A DNA stretch of 64,000 nt, taken from the NCBI GenBank assembly GCA_026120185.1, contig JANUWF010001218.1, positions 2,108,001-2,172,000 on the forward strand, given 5' to 3'. The stretch comes from Voacanga thouarsii. Its lineage: Eukaryota > Streptophyta > Magnoliopsida > Gentianales > Apocynaceae. This document shows, in pieces, positions 1 through 11,862 of this stretch. The notes beneath the pieces were generated by a model. That model did no database searches, was not told the DNA's origin, and saw only the letters and a list, made by a program, of their open reading frames with translations. Each line of letters begins with the position of its first letter. The first letter of the stretch is position 1. The position numbers were made by a program, and so were the translations under genes.

Positions 1-1025
1 CCCTGTAAAACTTAGCAATTGAATTCTTAAAGATGGGGTCAAGAAATTCTTACTTTTCGACCCATCTACAAAAACTAAGTTACCTCCCATTGAATGGGGG
101 GAAGAGTAGAAATTACCACCATCCTCTAAGGACTTTTTCGATATAGTGTGAAAGATCTAACTCCTTAAGGCAGGATAAAGTCAACACCTTAGTATTTGGA
201 TCCATATTCTCCGAGAAAAGAGAGGAACCTAAGAAATCATGTGACAAAGAGAGATTAGGATTATTAGCACATAGAGAAGAATTGAATATCTCCCTTCCCA
301 CATTGGATAATTGTCCCTCATTTCATCTCTCCTCTCTTTGGAGATTCTCTTGTTCAAGTGTATGGGCCAGCATGAACTCATGAGTCTTATTAACAATCTT
401 AACTAAGTGTTTCCTTTGATCGCACAATCATTGGGAAGCTTCTTCATGCCACTGAACAGATGAATTTGTATGGGCAACAAAAGAATTCACTAATACTTCT
501 AATGACGTCTCACTAAAAACATCAATGTGAGCTTGGAATTTTACCAATCTATCATTACAACTCTTTTTTTTTTTTTTTTGTAATTGAATGTGACCACAAA
601 TTCATAAATTAACTATTAAATGAAAATTAAAAATTGTAAATAAAGAAACAAATAATAAAATAAAATCAATCCGTCTAAACTATTGTGGTAACAAAAGTCT
701 AAACCTAAAAATAGGAAGAGTTAGTATTGACTCAAAATTATAAACATAAAAATCATCCAATTCAAAATACAAAGATTACACATATTCCACATTAACATTA
801 GGTTAGTAAAATTAAATAACGAAATATAAAATAAATACAAATATACAAAGACAAGTTAGTTATTATGAACATGTATATACCTATTTACATATTTACAACA
901 TATAGTGAAATTAAAATACAATTATACAAACAACAAAATATGGCACCTTTTTGCAAAATCAATAATTGTATATATTTACATATTTACATGGTTAAATTAA
1001 CAAAATCCAAGCTTTCATGATATTG
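1..1025 (-). mobile_element. Internal region of non-autonomous Athila-like element A (partial)
   Basis: This is the 5' internal part of a minus-strand LTR retrotransposon. Its primer-binding site (1026-1043) and 5' LTR (1051-2580) follow at higher coordinates, and the rest lies off the left edge. The segment matches the internal region of element B (about 16340-18980) in order and content: an ORF relic, then an AT-rich leader, then the PBS. No gag, protease or reverse transcriptase can be read here. About 560-1020 is very AT-rich leader with no visible gene. Confidence 0.7.
40..560 (-). pseudogene. ORF relic shared by elements A and B, function unknown
   Basis: The minus strand reads a broken ORF whose longest open piece contains NNPNLSLSHDFLGSSLF. 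The same protein is recognisable in element B at 16149-16963, where SHDFLGSSPFLEDNS and CLKEFDLS align with it. I do not recognise the family. It does not look like Athila gag, which is readable in element C at 34990-36286. It sits where gag should be, just downstream of the 5' LTR and leader. A coiled-coil-like, Glu/Gln-rich middle part (LEQENLQR) is visible. Stops break the frame, so this copy is not functional. Confidence 0.55.
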
Positions 1026-1043
1026 TTCCCCGGCAACGGTGCC
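1026..1043 (-). other. Primer-binding site, tRNA-Asp type
   Basis: The plus strand reads ttccccggcaacggtgcca, the 3' end of plant tRNA-Asp(GUC) with one mismatch. On the minus strand this is the complementary primer-binding site expected immediately inside the 5' LTR of Athila-type Ty3/gypsy elements. The LTR begins a few bases further on. Confidence 0.85.
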
Positions 1044-1050
1044 AAAAACT

Positions 1051-2580
1051 TAATGCGTATGGATTTGGGTATAAAACTCATAAAAATAATTACATTCCCA
1101 ATCAAATTTAAATTAAAACATTAACCCCAAATTACACATATGAGCAAGCGTACTCATCATTAACATAGCATAGAGTTCAAACGAGTGTCGATCCTCAAGG
1201 AATAAATATGCATTAATCACTTTCTTTTATTGTTTAACCGACTTAATAAAGTGAAAACGAAATAAAAAGGAAAATAAAATAAAATAAAATATATACATAT
1301 CAAGGATGGAGAAGTATGTAACTTAAACCATTATCATAAAGAACCCAATCATTATCATAACCAATTATTCTCTTGGCATCATGAACGATTAAAGTAGATT
1401 CACTTTGATGGCCAATCTATGAAATCACTATCTTCTAGATAAATTAGAATCACTTGGTCTCGTCTCAACTAATTCATCCAAAAGATGCATTAAACACAAT
1501 CCTTAAATAAATTCCCTTGGTCTCGGAAAATTTAAAACATGAAATCAATCAATGAACCCTTGGTCTTGGAATACATCAATTAACCTTCAATTACCAGTTC
1601 TAAGAAATCAACCCCCTTGGTCCAGTAAGTTAATAGCCAACAAAATATGAAATTAATAAATTAAAACTACTATCAACCCTCTTGGTCCAGTAAGTTAATG
1701 AAGAGAACCAATCAACTAATCTCGTAATAAGCACAAGTAATTGAATACCAAGAATAATAACCAATTAATCAAAAGATCAAATAACTCTACATATCATGAA
1801 TATCTGAAACAATGTCGAACTACAATAAAATAATTAACATACCATTGTTCAAGAAAAAGAAAATAAAGTAAAAGAAAGCACTCCTAGACGAGCCTCCTAC
1901 TCTTCCTTTGAAGTCCTTCTTGCACTACCCTCCTTGAATTGAAGAATTCCTCCTTTGATTGAGTGATTTTCTGTGATGATCAATGAATTCTCCCCATTTT
2001 CCCTTGTGTTTTTTCATCTATTTATAGGCTTAGAAAGTGCCTAAACTCGTTGGTGTAAGGTTCTTGGCCGAGTAGAAATAGGAAAGTACTAAAATTCAGT
2101 AGATTACAAAAAATCGCGTAGAAAAATCAAAGCACCACCTTAACTTCAGAGCACAGCTGGCACCGCCTAGGCTTTTGGAGCCGGCACCGGTTGTGTTCTA
2201 TTTCTCCAATTGTTCGTCAATTTTTCTCTTGATCTCAGCACCAAGTATTCCAGAATGTAGCCGGCGCCACCTTGGCTACTAGAGCCGGTGCCGGTTCCAC
2301 TCTGTTCTGTTCTGTTCTGTTTTGACAATGTTTTGTCGCTTCGAAGTTCGTGTCAACAGTGCATGGCCAGCGCCGATTCCAGTGCCCTAGCTGGCGTCGC
2401 CTCTCCTCTGTTTTGCAACGTTTTTGTTTCGTTTTATTCCAAAAATCTGTAATAATGAACAAAATACCTTTTCCAAGGTAAAATCTCAAATATGAAGGAA
2501 TATGACTAGTTATTGAACAAAATGTATCACAAAAGAACCTCAAATAACTAAGAAAAATATGACTAATTTAGCCCCTATCA
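1051..2580 (-). repeat. 5' LTR of Athila-like element A
   Basis: The LTR starts at taatgcg (mutated from TGATGTG) and ends at CCTATCA, matching the TGAT...ATCA ends of LTRs B and C. It is about 1530 bp. It holds a GC-rich cassette (about 2150-2400) with repeated GCCGGCACC/GCCGGCGCC-type cores, unlike the AT-rich remainder. Its right end abuts the copia protease relic directly at 2581, so element A inserted into that copia element. Confidence 0.85.
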
Positions 2581-3748
2581 ATGTCATTTAAAGTAAAAAA
2601 CTAACTTTTATTCTAAAAAAATAAATGAAATCCAAGTAAATCTAATCAAGTAATTGAGATAATGTTTTTAAGTAAAACTGGTACATAATAACAGTTTTCT
2701 AGTTCTAGAATCAATCTAGAAGGCAGGTGTAGATGATAAGTCCCTACAATAAGTGCAACAACCATTGGTCCATTTATAGCATGTGGGTCTACTTCATCTT
2801 TATCAAACTTCCTACTGCTTTTTAGTCCTTGCAAGTTATTGCACAAATGAGATCCATATCCGGTATCTAATATCCATATCTTATTATTAAATATAGTATT
2901 GATCTCAATCATAAATATATTAGGAATAGAAGCAGAAGTGATAGCAAGCTTCTCCTTTTTTTCCTTTAGCGATTCCAGGTAGTTCTTGCAGTTGCGCATC
3001 TAATGGCCCATCTTTTCAAGATGGTGACATGGGCCTTTGGTTGCAATCTCTTTCTTCTTCACACTACCTTAGGTTTAGTTGGATTCTTCTTCTTCTTAAA
3101 AAATTTCTTCTTAGAAGTAGAAGAATTTACCAATATAACTGTATTATTTTCCTTCTTCATGAAGGATTTAACAGTATTGAGAATATTGATCAACTTAGGT
3201 AATGTGATCTCAATCTTGTTCAGTTGATAGTTAATCACAAATTATGAAAAACTATTTGGCAAAGATTTTAGAATTAAGTCAACACTTAATTCATGATCCA
3301 TCACAAAACCAAGTGATCCAAGCTTCTCTATCAAGCCCAATATTGTCAGCCCATGTGTTGCAACTGAAGCACCCTCTAACATTTTAAAATGGAATAACTG
3401 TTTAGAGATCCCATATCTCTCCGTTCTTGCATATTGGTCAAACAACTCCCTTAAGTGGAAGATGATAGAGTAAGCATTCATATGCTAATATTGCTTTTGC
3501 AGCTTAAAGTTCATTGACGTTAGCATAATGCAAGATGATGTGTTACTGTCCTCATTATGCTTTTTGCGAACCTCATACTTATCAGTAGGAGCATCTACGA
3601 CTGGAGGTAGTGAAATGGGAGCATCTAACATATAGAGCAACCTTTTCAACTTGAGAATGATTCTAAATTTTCTATACTAGTCTAAGAAATTGGTCTCGGT
3701 AAGCTTGTTTGTTTGCAATATACTACATATATTCAAATTTGTTGTCAT
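2581..3748 (-). pseudogene. copia gag and protease relic (element D)
   Basis: Translation on the minus strand starts at ATG 3748 (MTTNLNICSIL). It passes through a UBN2-type gag with recognisable blocks (CIMLTSMNFKLQKQ, HLRELFDQYARTERYGISK, MLEGASVATHG), then a degenerate zinc knuckle near 2985-3045 (residues H...MGH..RNC). The aspartic protease follows with its active site as WILDTGYGSHLCNN near 2850-2885, and NCYYVPVLLKNIISIT further on. It continues to 2581, where the GAG-pre-integrase linker (LDLLGF...) is cut by LTR A. Stops occur within gag, for example after NFLD and KQY. The protein is dead. Its copia identity is clear. Confidence 0.85.
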
Positions 3749-5318
3749 GATGCAAATGACCTAGATGAAAGATAAGAGATATTAAACTATGTATATGCCC
3801 ATGTAATGCTTTTAATTTGACTTTTAATTAAACGCATATTAATTTTACTATTTTACTTAAATTAATAATTTTAGAAAGCCTATTGAGCCTTCCTAGTAGA
3901 CCAATATCCAAAATTCCTTAAGAATGACTTTGGGGATGCCCAACAAACTACTATTAAGTTCAATAGTAGATATCCAATACCAATTGCATCAAATGTAGCT
4001 ACTGGTACATTAGGTGATTAACATCTTTTAATCTTAAAGCATTTAGTACTACCTCAACTTTGCCTCTAATATTCTTTATGTTTGGGGATGCCCAATCGGG
4101 ATAAAAGTATTAGTTAAATCTAATCCATTAATCTAGAATCAAATTATATAGCTTGAACATACTCGATGCCAAGTAGGCTTGGGGATGCCCAACAACCTAA
4201 TCTCGAAAAAGAGCTCTCGTTATTAGTATATTAATGAAAAGTTTTAGATTGAATATTATTTAAGAAATTTAATTATTTAATTAATAGTCTTATCGTTTGG
4301 CATACATAATCATCAATGCATGGACAAAATTGTAATAGACTCAATTACATGACCTTGTTATGAACTTTTCTAGATTAATTTCCTTAAGTCAAACAGGAAA
4401 TTAATTTTAGTCAAACCTATGTATTCATGCATGTTTTAAGAAGAAAGTCTTGCCATCATCTTACTTCGTCCTTGGTCACAATCTCCATAAGTTCAAAAAA
4501 TAATTTCTATTCCTATCTATCTTATGTAATCTAATTACATAAATTCCCAATGAAGAAACCTCAAATTACATTCGAAAGGAATTAGATAAGAAGAAAATTA
4601 TAACAGAATTATAGAAAAATGCAGGACTCGCATGCCCTATTTATTCAAAACAAAGTAATCAAAATGCATGGTACAATATTAATTAATCAAAATTAATTGG
4701 TCTAAGTCCATAACCAAGACAACATACCAAGATCATGCTTAAAACAAATTAAGCAAATTAAATAAACATAAAATATAAAATTTCAAAACCATTACTTTGG
4801 AAAAGAATAAATAATGGATCCAAAATCCTATTTTGGAAATTTTGCGGGTTCATTTTGGAAAAAGAAAAATTTTTGTGGGTTAAAATTAAAAAAACAATTC
4901 CTCCGTGGACTACCTGGGATCTTTCCTGGGTAACCTAGGCCGCCTGGGAGACCACTGGGCGGCCTAGGATTCCTCGGCCGCATGGTTGCTGTCCGGGTGG
5001 CCTAGGAAGGTTCCTCGGTCGCCTAGTAGCTACCCTTTTTTTTCGTTGTTTCAATCCAATTTAGAAACACTTTTCTTTTTTGGATTTGGTTTTTGAAAAT
5101 ATGTTAATCTCAATTAACAATTTGGTGTGATCACAATCACATCGATTAAAATGAAAATTTCAAAATAAAAAATATTTGTGAAAACAATTTTCACGGACCT
5201 AAATGTAATTTTGAAACAATTTCAAAATTCATAATATTTATGAAAAATTTCATAATGCCAAATCTATTTTGAAACAATTTCAAAAGCAATAATAAACCCA
5301 TAAAACACATACGAGATG
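3749..5318 (-). other. 5' leader of copia element D
   Basis: This untranslated leader lies between the PBS and gag. It has no gene. A short GC-rich stretch at 4890-5035 carries repeated ggcctagg, cgcctggg and ttcctcggc-like blocks that stand out against the AT-rich surroundings. At 3890-4200, tggggatgcccaa recurs three times. Confidence 0.6.
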
Positions 5319-5331
5319 GACCTGATATTAC
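5319..5331 (-). other. Degenerate tRNA-Met primer-binding site
   Basis: The plus strand reads gacctgatattac, a mutated form of GCTCTGATACCAC, immediately before the LTR end tgttgtaatttg. The position fits the PBS of a minus-strand copia element. Confidence 0.55.
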
Positions 5332-7246
5332 TGTTGTAATTTGATCATGCAATAACAGTTTATGCACAGCAAAAATTAAAACGAAATCTACTCAAAGGAA
5401 TCACTTGTATATAATTAAACATGTTAAAAGGGAGAGAAAAATTTCGTTATCTTAAAAATATAACATTTAAAATTTTTCTTCTCCACGAAACTCTTCGTAA
5501 ATTCATCCAAGCCGCAAACCACAAAATTCAAAGAATAGGAATTTCTTTAATATTGATCTATATGAAGATGTATTCAAGAACTACTAAATTTTCTGCTAGA
5601 AAAATAATATGGCAGCTAAGGTTTTTAATTTGGAGAAGAAAATAGGAAAATTGATTTTCCCAACAAAAAGGACTTTCGTGTTTTCCAAAAGGGAAAAGGC
5701 TTCTAGGTTTTTCAACCAGAAATTACGCCGCGCATCTCACACATATATATCCATATATGTATGCTAGTATTGTCTCTTGTGAAGAAACATATACAAAAAC
5801 ATGTTTCTGTTTCCTAAACCCTTTTGGAAACCAAAAAACAATGACAAAACCTTTTCCTTTATTTCCTAAACTCTTCAGGAAAATATTACGAGCACTTCGT
5901 CCTTTTCCCTAAAGCTTTCAAGAAGCATTATTTAGCCTTTTCCAAATTATGAGCTTGAGTTTATATAATTGTAATTAGACCCCGTAAATTATAACAAGTT
6001 TATAATTCAACCACAAGTCTTTTAAATAATTACAATTTTAGTCAACTAATTATAATATTTTATAATTAGCCCATAATTATTTTTTTTTCACAAATTAATT
6101 CTAAATATTATCATATAATATCTTGAGTACCAATTCCTCTATTATGTGTGACCTATTAAGTTTTCTGATTTATTAGTAGTAAAATATGAATTAATTCTAA
6201 TTACTATACAATTAATAATATTTAATAATTAGAATTAACTTATTAATTCTAATTATGATTAATTTATTAATTCTCCAATTAATAAATTCATATTTTACAA
6301 ATCATGAGCGGCATCCCATAATGCATCATGACCATCCAAAAGTCCAGAAAGTTAAGTGGCTTAATATAAACCTTTCAATAGCAAAGCATCAGTGCAATAA
6401 ACTCGTTTTTATCATATTATATCTCATTCAATTTAGAGTATAGAATCAGTGTTAACTCTCTCTAAAATATGATTAATTTCTAATATGAATTTATTAGTAC
6501 TTGTTTCAGAATCCATTATTTAACACGTATATCAATTGGAACTATTTCTAACATATAGTCACCTTGGCTAAGGACTTTTTCAGTAATAATTCTATCCAAA
6601 TGGTCATGAGATATACACCCCTACTATTAGGAGTGATGAATCATTTATTGACTCTCTCAATTACTTTCGTTCACTTTATGTTGTACCCAATATTCATTCT
6701 ATAGACAGCCCCGGATGAGACTCTAAAGATTTAAATCAAAGTAAAATGCTCAATAAATAAAGTACTTTGGAGATCTCAAGTCTAAGGATAATTGCACATT
6801 TGCTATAATGAGATTCTATTACTAGTATTAAATAGTTATCCACATGATTATCTCATAGTTAGGTCATCTAATGAACTTGTTCACATAACAAATATCTACG
6901 TGTTAACTTTGAAAATTTTAATACTTACAAATGTGAGAACCACCGCTTGATCAAAATAAGAAGTATAGCACGTACTAGTTTTTGCATATTAATGATGTTC
7001 TATCTCATTAATACTATGAATAAGGATAATTTAAGTACAAGTACTACATAGTGTATTAAGAACCTCACATTATTATCTCTATCATAATTTTCTTAATATT
7101 ATATGATGTGCTTGGGATTTTATCTACCAATTTAATACGCATACACAAAATGATTAATTAAATTGAAAGATAAATAATTTATTTTATTTAATAAATGTGT
7201 AAAAATATATTGTACAAATGATTAGCTCTAGAGCACAACCCTAACA
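5332..7246 (-). repeat. 5' LTR of copia element D (Angela type)
   Basis: It begins TGTTGTAATTTGATCATGC and ends GCACAACCCTAACA (TG...CA). It aligns along most of its length with the solo LTR at 17248-18914. Shared blocks include an AT-rich palindromic stretch (about 6170-6290 here, 17880-17970 there), the phrase catatagtcac, and a conserved region rich in short exon-like words around 6540-7100. The length is 1915 bp. Confidence 0.8.
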
Positions 7247-7248
7247 AG

Positions 7249-7620
7249 AACCATACTTTGAGAATCTACACAGAGAAAACTAATCATCCTATGGACTAGA
7301 CTTCCTATAAATTTTTTCTCTTAAGATTGTAATAGAGAATGCTTCCTACACCTGTGCTAAGTACAAGTTCTTCATCTTGACCGTCTATAGATATGTGAGC
7401 TTGTAAACTAAATAGAACACTAGCATCATTAAGATTGTACTGAAAGTTGGATCCAAACAACCATTTTGTACTGAAATTTGAAAGAAAAATTTCCTAGACC
7501 ACCTACACTGTAAACATCAATATCAAAAGGAAAAGTATGTAGTTTGGCAAATTCATGCGATCCAAGATGGCAAACATGAACACATAGTACATGCACCCAA
7601 ATGTGAGCTTCGAACACATA
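7249..7620 (-). pseudogene. F-box-associated (FBA-like) C-terminal relic
   Basis: The minus strand reads three broken pieces with a plant F-box-associated look: HEFAKLHTFPFDIDVYSVGG, then FQYKMVVWIQ, then SIDGQDEELVLSTGVGS followed by ILYYNLKRKN. The last piece resembles the 'language of pride': a Leu/Val-rich strand followed by Y-Lys-Lys-type 'YNLKRK' that closes many FBA domains. Stops and at least two frameshifts separate them. The fragment is cut at 7246 by copia D. An F-box N-terminus on the same strand lies across the chromovirus at 53985-54407, so both probably come from one gene. Assignment is by eye and tentative. Confidence 0.4.
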
Positions 7621-7848
7621 GTGCTCACAATAGCATACGCTAGAATCAATAATGCCAATTCAAAGAAATGAGAAGAGACACTTGGATTCCAAAAATAGAA
7701 GAGGATGAAAATAGAAGAGATGGTGATGATGTAAGGGCAACCTTCAAGCTTGGTGGAAAAAAATAGAAAAGTTGAGTTAGCATATATGGCGAGCTCCCTT
7801 TGCGGCGGAGATTCAGCTAACAGGGATGGTGACAGAGGGAGGTGGGTA
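7621..7848. other. Unassigned segment left of the chromovirus
   Basis: On the minus strand it is continuous (before the chromovirus insertion) with 53015-53220. It may be F-box gene sequence or the interior of the DNA-transposon-like repeat at 53015-53984. A pyrimidine-rich, GC-richer patch at 7795-7845 resembles a 5' UTR, but no ORF is convincing. Confidence 0.3.
7844..7848. repeat. Target-site duplication GGGTA, left copy (chromovirus)
   Basis: GGGTA directly precedes the LTR start TGTAACAC. The same five bases follow the other LTR at 53010-53014. Confidence 0.7.
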
Positions 7849-10487
7849 TGTAACACTCTGCTACCTATGTACCTAAAAAGGGCAGGGATGTCGTCTCGTC
7901 TAAAGGACAAAGGGTTTTTAAAATGAGGTAATAAAGGACTTAACCAAAAATATACTTCAATTAAAACTTAAACGGTTTACAATCTAAGTAAAACTTATAC
8001 ATGGTCTTAAAATAAAGGATCATAAAACATTATCTCAAAGAAAAATGACCAAAATGTCAAATACAAGATCTCGAACTCTAGCCCAACTTTGCTAATAGTG
8101 CTCTCAACCTGAAATCATGCACAAAGAACGTGAGAAATAAATTTTCAAGTAAGTCTTATGTGTGTGAGAGTGTATATTAGAAATAGTTTGTGATATGCAA
8201 TTTCAAAAAATCGAAAACCACAATTACAATTGAAATTAACAACTTTAAACACAAGAGTGGCGTTTTCAATTGCATTTACAATAATCAACTTTAATTCAAG
8301 GAAACCAAGCACTCAACAATAACGTGGGCTATGAAATCTTGCATCATAGCCTTGAGTCATGAAACCTTGCATCATGACCCCTGTTAACTATACTCTAATA
8401 CTTTTGTACCACAGTATGGTAGGTGATTGACCCACCGGGTAGGGATATTCCTCCGTTTCCCATACCTTTGCTAACTTCAATTGTCCATACCAGAATATAA
8501 ATGCAATCTCACTTGGAACTGATTTGCTAGCTCTGACTGGCCTGACTCACTAATATTATCGCTTAATCAAGATTATGTTCACCTTTCAGAGGTAGCCACC
8601 TACCGGAAAGCTAGATCGATCCTTCTTAGGCTAGTTTAATGGCTTAACCATTTTGAGTACTCAACGATATTGCAATAAGAAAACCCATTAGTGTCAAATG
8701 GTAGACAAAAAGAAAATATCCAGCATGTCTTGGTAAACCTTGTTCAAAACATTTAGCATAAAAGAAAACTATGCGAGACGTTTTGAAAATCCTTTTGTTT
8801 AGAAAATAGTACGTGAGTTGAAATAGAATAAAGAAACTAGCCATGCTAAACATTTATCACAACAATCCCTATTTCCATTGATACCACAAAACATTTGACA
8901 ACTTGCAATTACTATATTTCACAAACAGTTTTAATGCAAGAACTTACCTTGGTATAGTAAATTAATTTCTTACTCCAAATGAGTGTATCATTGCTTTTGA
9001 CAATCTTCCAAGTCTAAAAGTCATAAAATAAATAAGTCACCACCTACTCCTAATAGTTTAGGGAATTATATTCTTTTTATAACTAATCCTTCAAACTCAC
9101 ATACAACAAGCAATCTTCAAATAAATCCGTATCCAAGCCTTTACTCCATCCCCAAGTGTCACTGCATATATTTGCCATGCTATTCGAGGTATATGAATTA
9201 ATAATAAAGAGTTGCCTTAAAATTATTAAGTTGCTCACAAATTCTAGCAATAAACCATTCTTTCCTAAAAAATATAAAATATATATAAACACCTCAGAAT
9301 CAATTTTTACAGAGACATACCCTAATACATATAGAACAAAATCCGGGTGGTCTTGTATGCAAATTAGACTTTATTTGAAATTTTGTTTATGCTACAAAAG
9401 CTTTCTGTCCAGATTCACCCAGGTATAAAAAAAAATTCGTAACTCTTGAGCCCCTAATCAGAAAATTCCAAAATTTTATAGATAACTTCTACAACCTAGG
9501 GCTACAATTTCTCTATTTTGATCTTCCCCAAATTCGGCCTTTTTCACTACGAAATACCCACCTCAAACCGGTTGATCAGCAAAACAGAACACTCTATTTT
9601 CTCATGTTTTCAAAAATTATTGAGATTTATCTAAGGGTTTTCTTGCATGATTTCTAGTACAAATCACACCCAAAACATGTATAGTAAACAACAACAAAAT
9701 TCCTTATAATAATAAATTACTTTACTATTTTATTTTCATTTAATCCTGCATCTAGTATAGCATCGCCAATTTTCCATATTTCAACACTAATGCATAAAAG
9801 TGTTTCTTTTCCATCAATAAGATAGTTTCTTTTTAATATACAAGCATGATTAGATGATAAGAAAACCAGTTTTAAAATAAGGAATGCGTATTATAATTTT
9901 TCTTGAAACCTAAAACCTAATTTTCCCTCTTTAATGGTGATAGTGAAGAAAATTAAAGAAAAAAGAATGGATTTTGTCATTCCCTCTTGCTACGCCTAAC
10001 TCAAGCAACCTTAGAAGGAGGGGTAGGTGTCTTTTAGCTTTCGTTACCACCAAGAACGTCAGAGAATAGACCTTGGAATAATGCTCCCAAATTATGACTT
10101 TGTGCAGAAATTTCTCGATAAGTCGAATAATTAAACTTTGGCAAAAAAGAGGGAGAGAGAGAGAGAGAGATGTCGGCTAGGGTAGGGATATAGCTAGGAA
10201 AAATCTGATTAGGTAGGTCTTATATGGGTGCGTTTTAATAGATTTAGGAAATAGAAAAAGAATTAAGGAGAAAACCTATTTTCTAAAGGTTTTATCTAAT
10301 TAAAAGCTCCAATTGATTAATTAATCAAAATCCTAGGGGATTAGGGGAGCCAAAGTGGTGGCACACATGAAGAAAAATAGGAAGGAATATTCTTTATATG
10401 TTTTTCTAAGCAATAAAGGATTGGAAAAGAAAATGTTAAATCCCTTGTAAAATAATTTCCCAATTATGCAATAATTGGGGTTTTTTT
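7849..10487 (-). repeat. 3' LTR of the chromovirus, first piece
   Basis: This aligns with 49730 to about 52405 base for base apart from scattered changes. Both begin TGTAA.ACYCTRCTACC and share the phrase ggtaataaaggacttaacca. It stops at the poly-T where the copia LTR begins (TGTTAGCCC at 10488). A (GA)n run at 10153-10170 is expanded relative to the other LTR. Confidence 0.85.
10153..10170. repeat. (GA)9 microsatellite
   Basis: An uninterrupted GA run inside the chromovirus 3' LTR. The paired LTR has only a short, interrupted version near 52075. Confidence 0.9.
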
Positions 10488-11816
10488 TGTTAGCCCTAAG
10501 GGCATTCTCCGGTGTTATGACTTATGACAAATATTACTGAGGACTAACTTGTATGATTTACATGTGATAGGACATGTTTGACCTCAGTTCTTCCAAAGTG
10601 TGCAAATAAGATTGCTAAGAAACTCTTGAGTAATAGAATCCAAGAATAGGTGATCAAGTAGAAGACTAAACTTAAGAGATTGTGGAAGAACCTTAGACTA
10701 GGAATCTTTGTTAAGGTATTATCTGTGTAAATTTCTACGTCTTCTTTACCTTATGATTCAATTTATTTCTACCTTGAAGTATACAAACAAAAAGATTTCA
10801 AAGTTTTAAGTCTTCAGAATTTTAGATTAAGTAGTTTGGATGACTTTGCATCCAAAAGCTTCGTCCAAAATATTGTGAATAGTGTCAAATCAATTCTACA
10901 CCCTCGTCCGATCCTTAAGTCCAAAACTCTAAAAAATCTAATAGCGAGAAACTAGTTGTTAACTAGCAATTGGAGCTTCACTTTTGCTTCTATAAAAGCC
11001 ATTTAAACACGATTTTCTATAAAATTTTTGTGCTATCTTTCTAAGAAATATCCTTACACTTTAGAATACAAAAATCTTTCTTTTTTATTGTGCTTCAAAG
11101 TAAAATCAAATTGCTTCAAAGGTAAAAAGGTGTTAGTGCTCATCTGTTTATATCTACTCAAACTTGTGAGCTATTTCTGTAAGTTTTCTTTCATTCTATC
11201 TTGTATCAAGGTTGTAGTGTAAAACCCATTGGGGTGAGCTTTGTTTTGTGAATGTATTAAGGTTGTGGTGTAAAACCCAGTTGGCGTGAGCCTTGATTGT
11301 GTGTTTGCAGAGGTTGGGTGTAAAACCAAATATAGTGATCCTCTTCTGTAAGATTAGTATAGTCTACCACCATTAATTTAGAAAAAAGGCTTTAGTGATT
11401 GTATTAAAATCCTTAAGTGAGAACTTAACGTAGTGGATGTAGATCATTTGAAGATCGAACCACTATAAATTCTTGAGCATTCTCTTATGCTATTCTGTTA
11501 AAATCCTTTGCTGTATTTTCATTATCTTCAAATCATAAATGTTGCATCTTTTCTTCTAAAATCAATGACTCATTTATGACCCCTGCATTATTATTTAAAT
11601 TATCCTTGATATCTAAACTACCCATCTTCATTTGATGACATTTTCCTATTATCGTGTGCCAGGTTAAAAGACCTCTACCTACACTCTTGAAATCGCAAAG
11701 CACCTATAAAGTCGCAAAGCTCGTCTACAGTTAAGTTCAAATTTTTAAGGAACCAAAAGTTTTGAATTTGCATTCATTTTCCAAAAACCTTATTCACCGC
11801 CCTCTAATGTTTTTGA
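10488..11816 (+). repeat. 5' LTR of SIRE-like element 1
   Basis: It begins TGTTAGCCCTAAGGGCATTC and aligns with 26935-28301 over its whole length. It ends just before the PBS. A pair of lines such as ctcatctgttyatatctrctc and cttgtgagctatttctgtaa is identical in both LTRs. One difference is an insertion of about 45 bp of coding-like sequence in the second LTR near 27370-27410. Confidence 0.9.
11206..11345 (+). repeat. Three tandem ~52-bp units in the SIRE-like LTR
   Basis: Three successive units share the core RGGTTGNGTGTAAAACC and the phrase gtgagcctt. They start near 11206, 11258 and 11310. The same triplet is present at 27697-27835 and in element 2 at 61396-61555, so the array is a conserved part of the LTR and not a local accident. 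Confidence 0.75.
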
Positions 11817-11817
11817 A

Positions 11818-11830
11818 TTGGTAGCAAAGC
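11818..11830 (+). other. Degenerate tRNA-Met primer-binding site
   Basis: ttggtagcaaagc immediately follows the LTR. It corresponds to TTGGTATCAGAGC of copia elements. Element 2 keeps tggtatcaga at the equivalent place (62021). Confidence 0.7.
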
Positions 11831-11862
11831 ATTGGTCTACTAATCGTGTAGAAAAGATCCTT

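Larger units (their letters stand above)
2581..7246 (-). mobile_element. Ty1/copia element D, Angela/BARE type (5' part)
   Basis: On the minus strand, in order, come a 5' LTR (5332-7246), a degenerate tRNA-Met primer-binding site, a long leader, gag and the start of protease. The remainder of pol is displaced left of the window by the insertion of element A at 2581. The Angela/BARE assignment rests on the LTR start, which on the minus strand reads a TGTTAGGGTTGTGC...CTAGAGC pattern like the known Angela/BARE LTR start, on the LTR length near 1.9 kb, and on the gag/protease style. It is heavily mutated. Confidence 0.75.

Noticed and set aside
9083..9428. Paired ORFs in the chromovirus LTR (again at 50942-51260)
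   Set aside because: They recur because both LTRs are copies. They overlap on opposite strands and show no domain.
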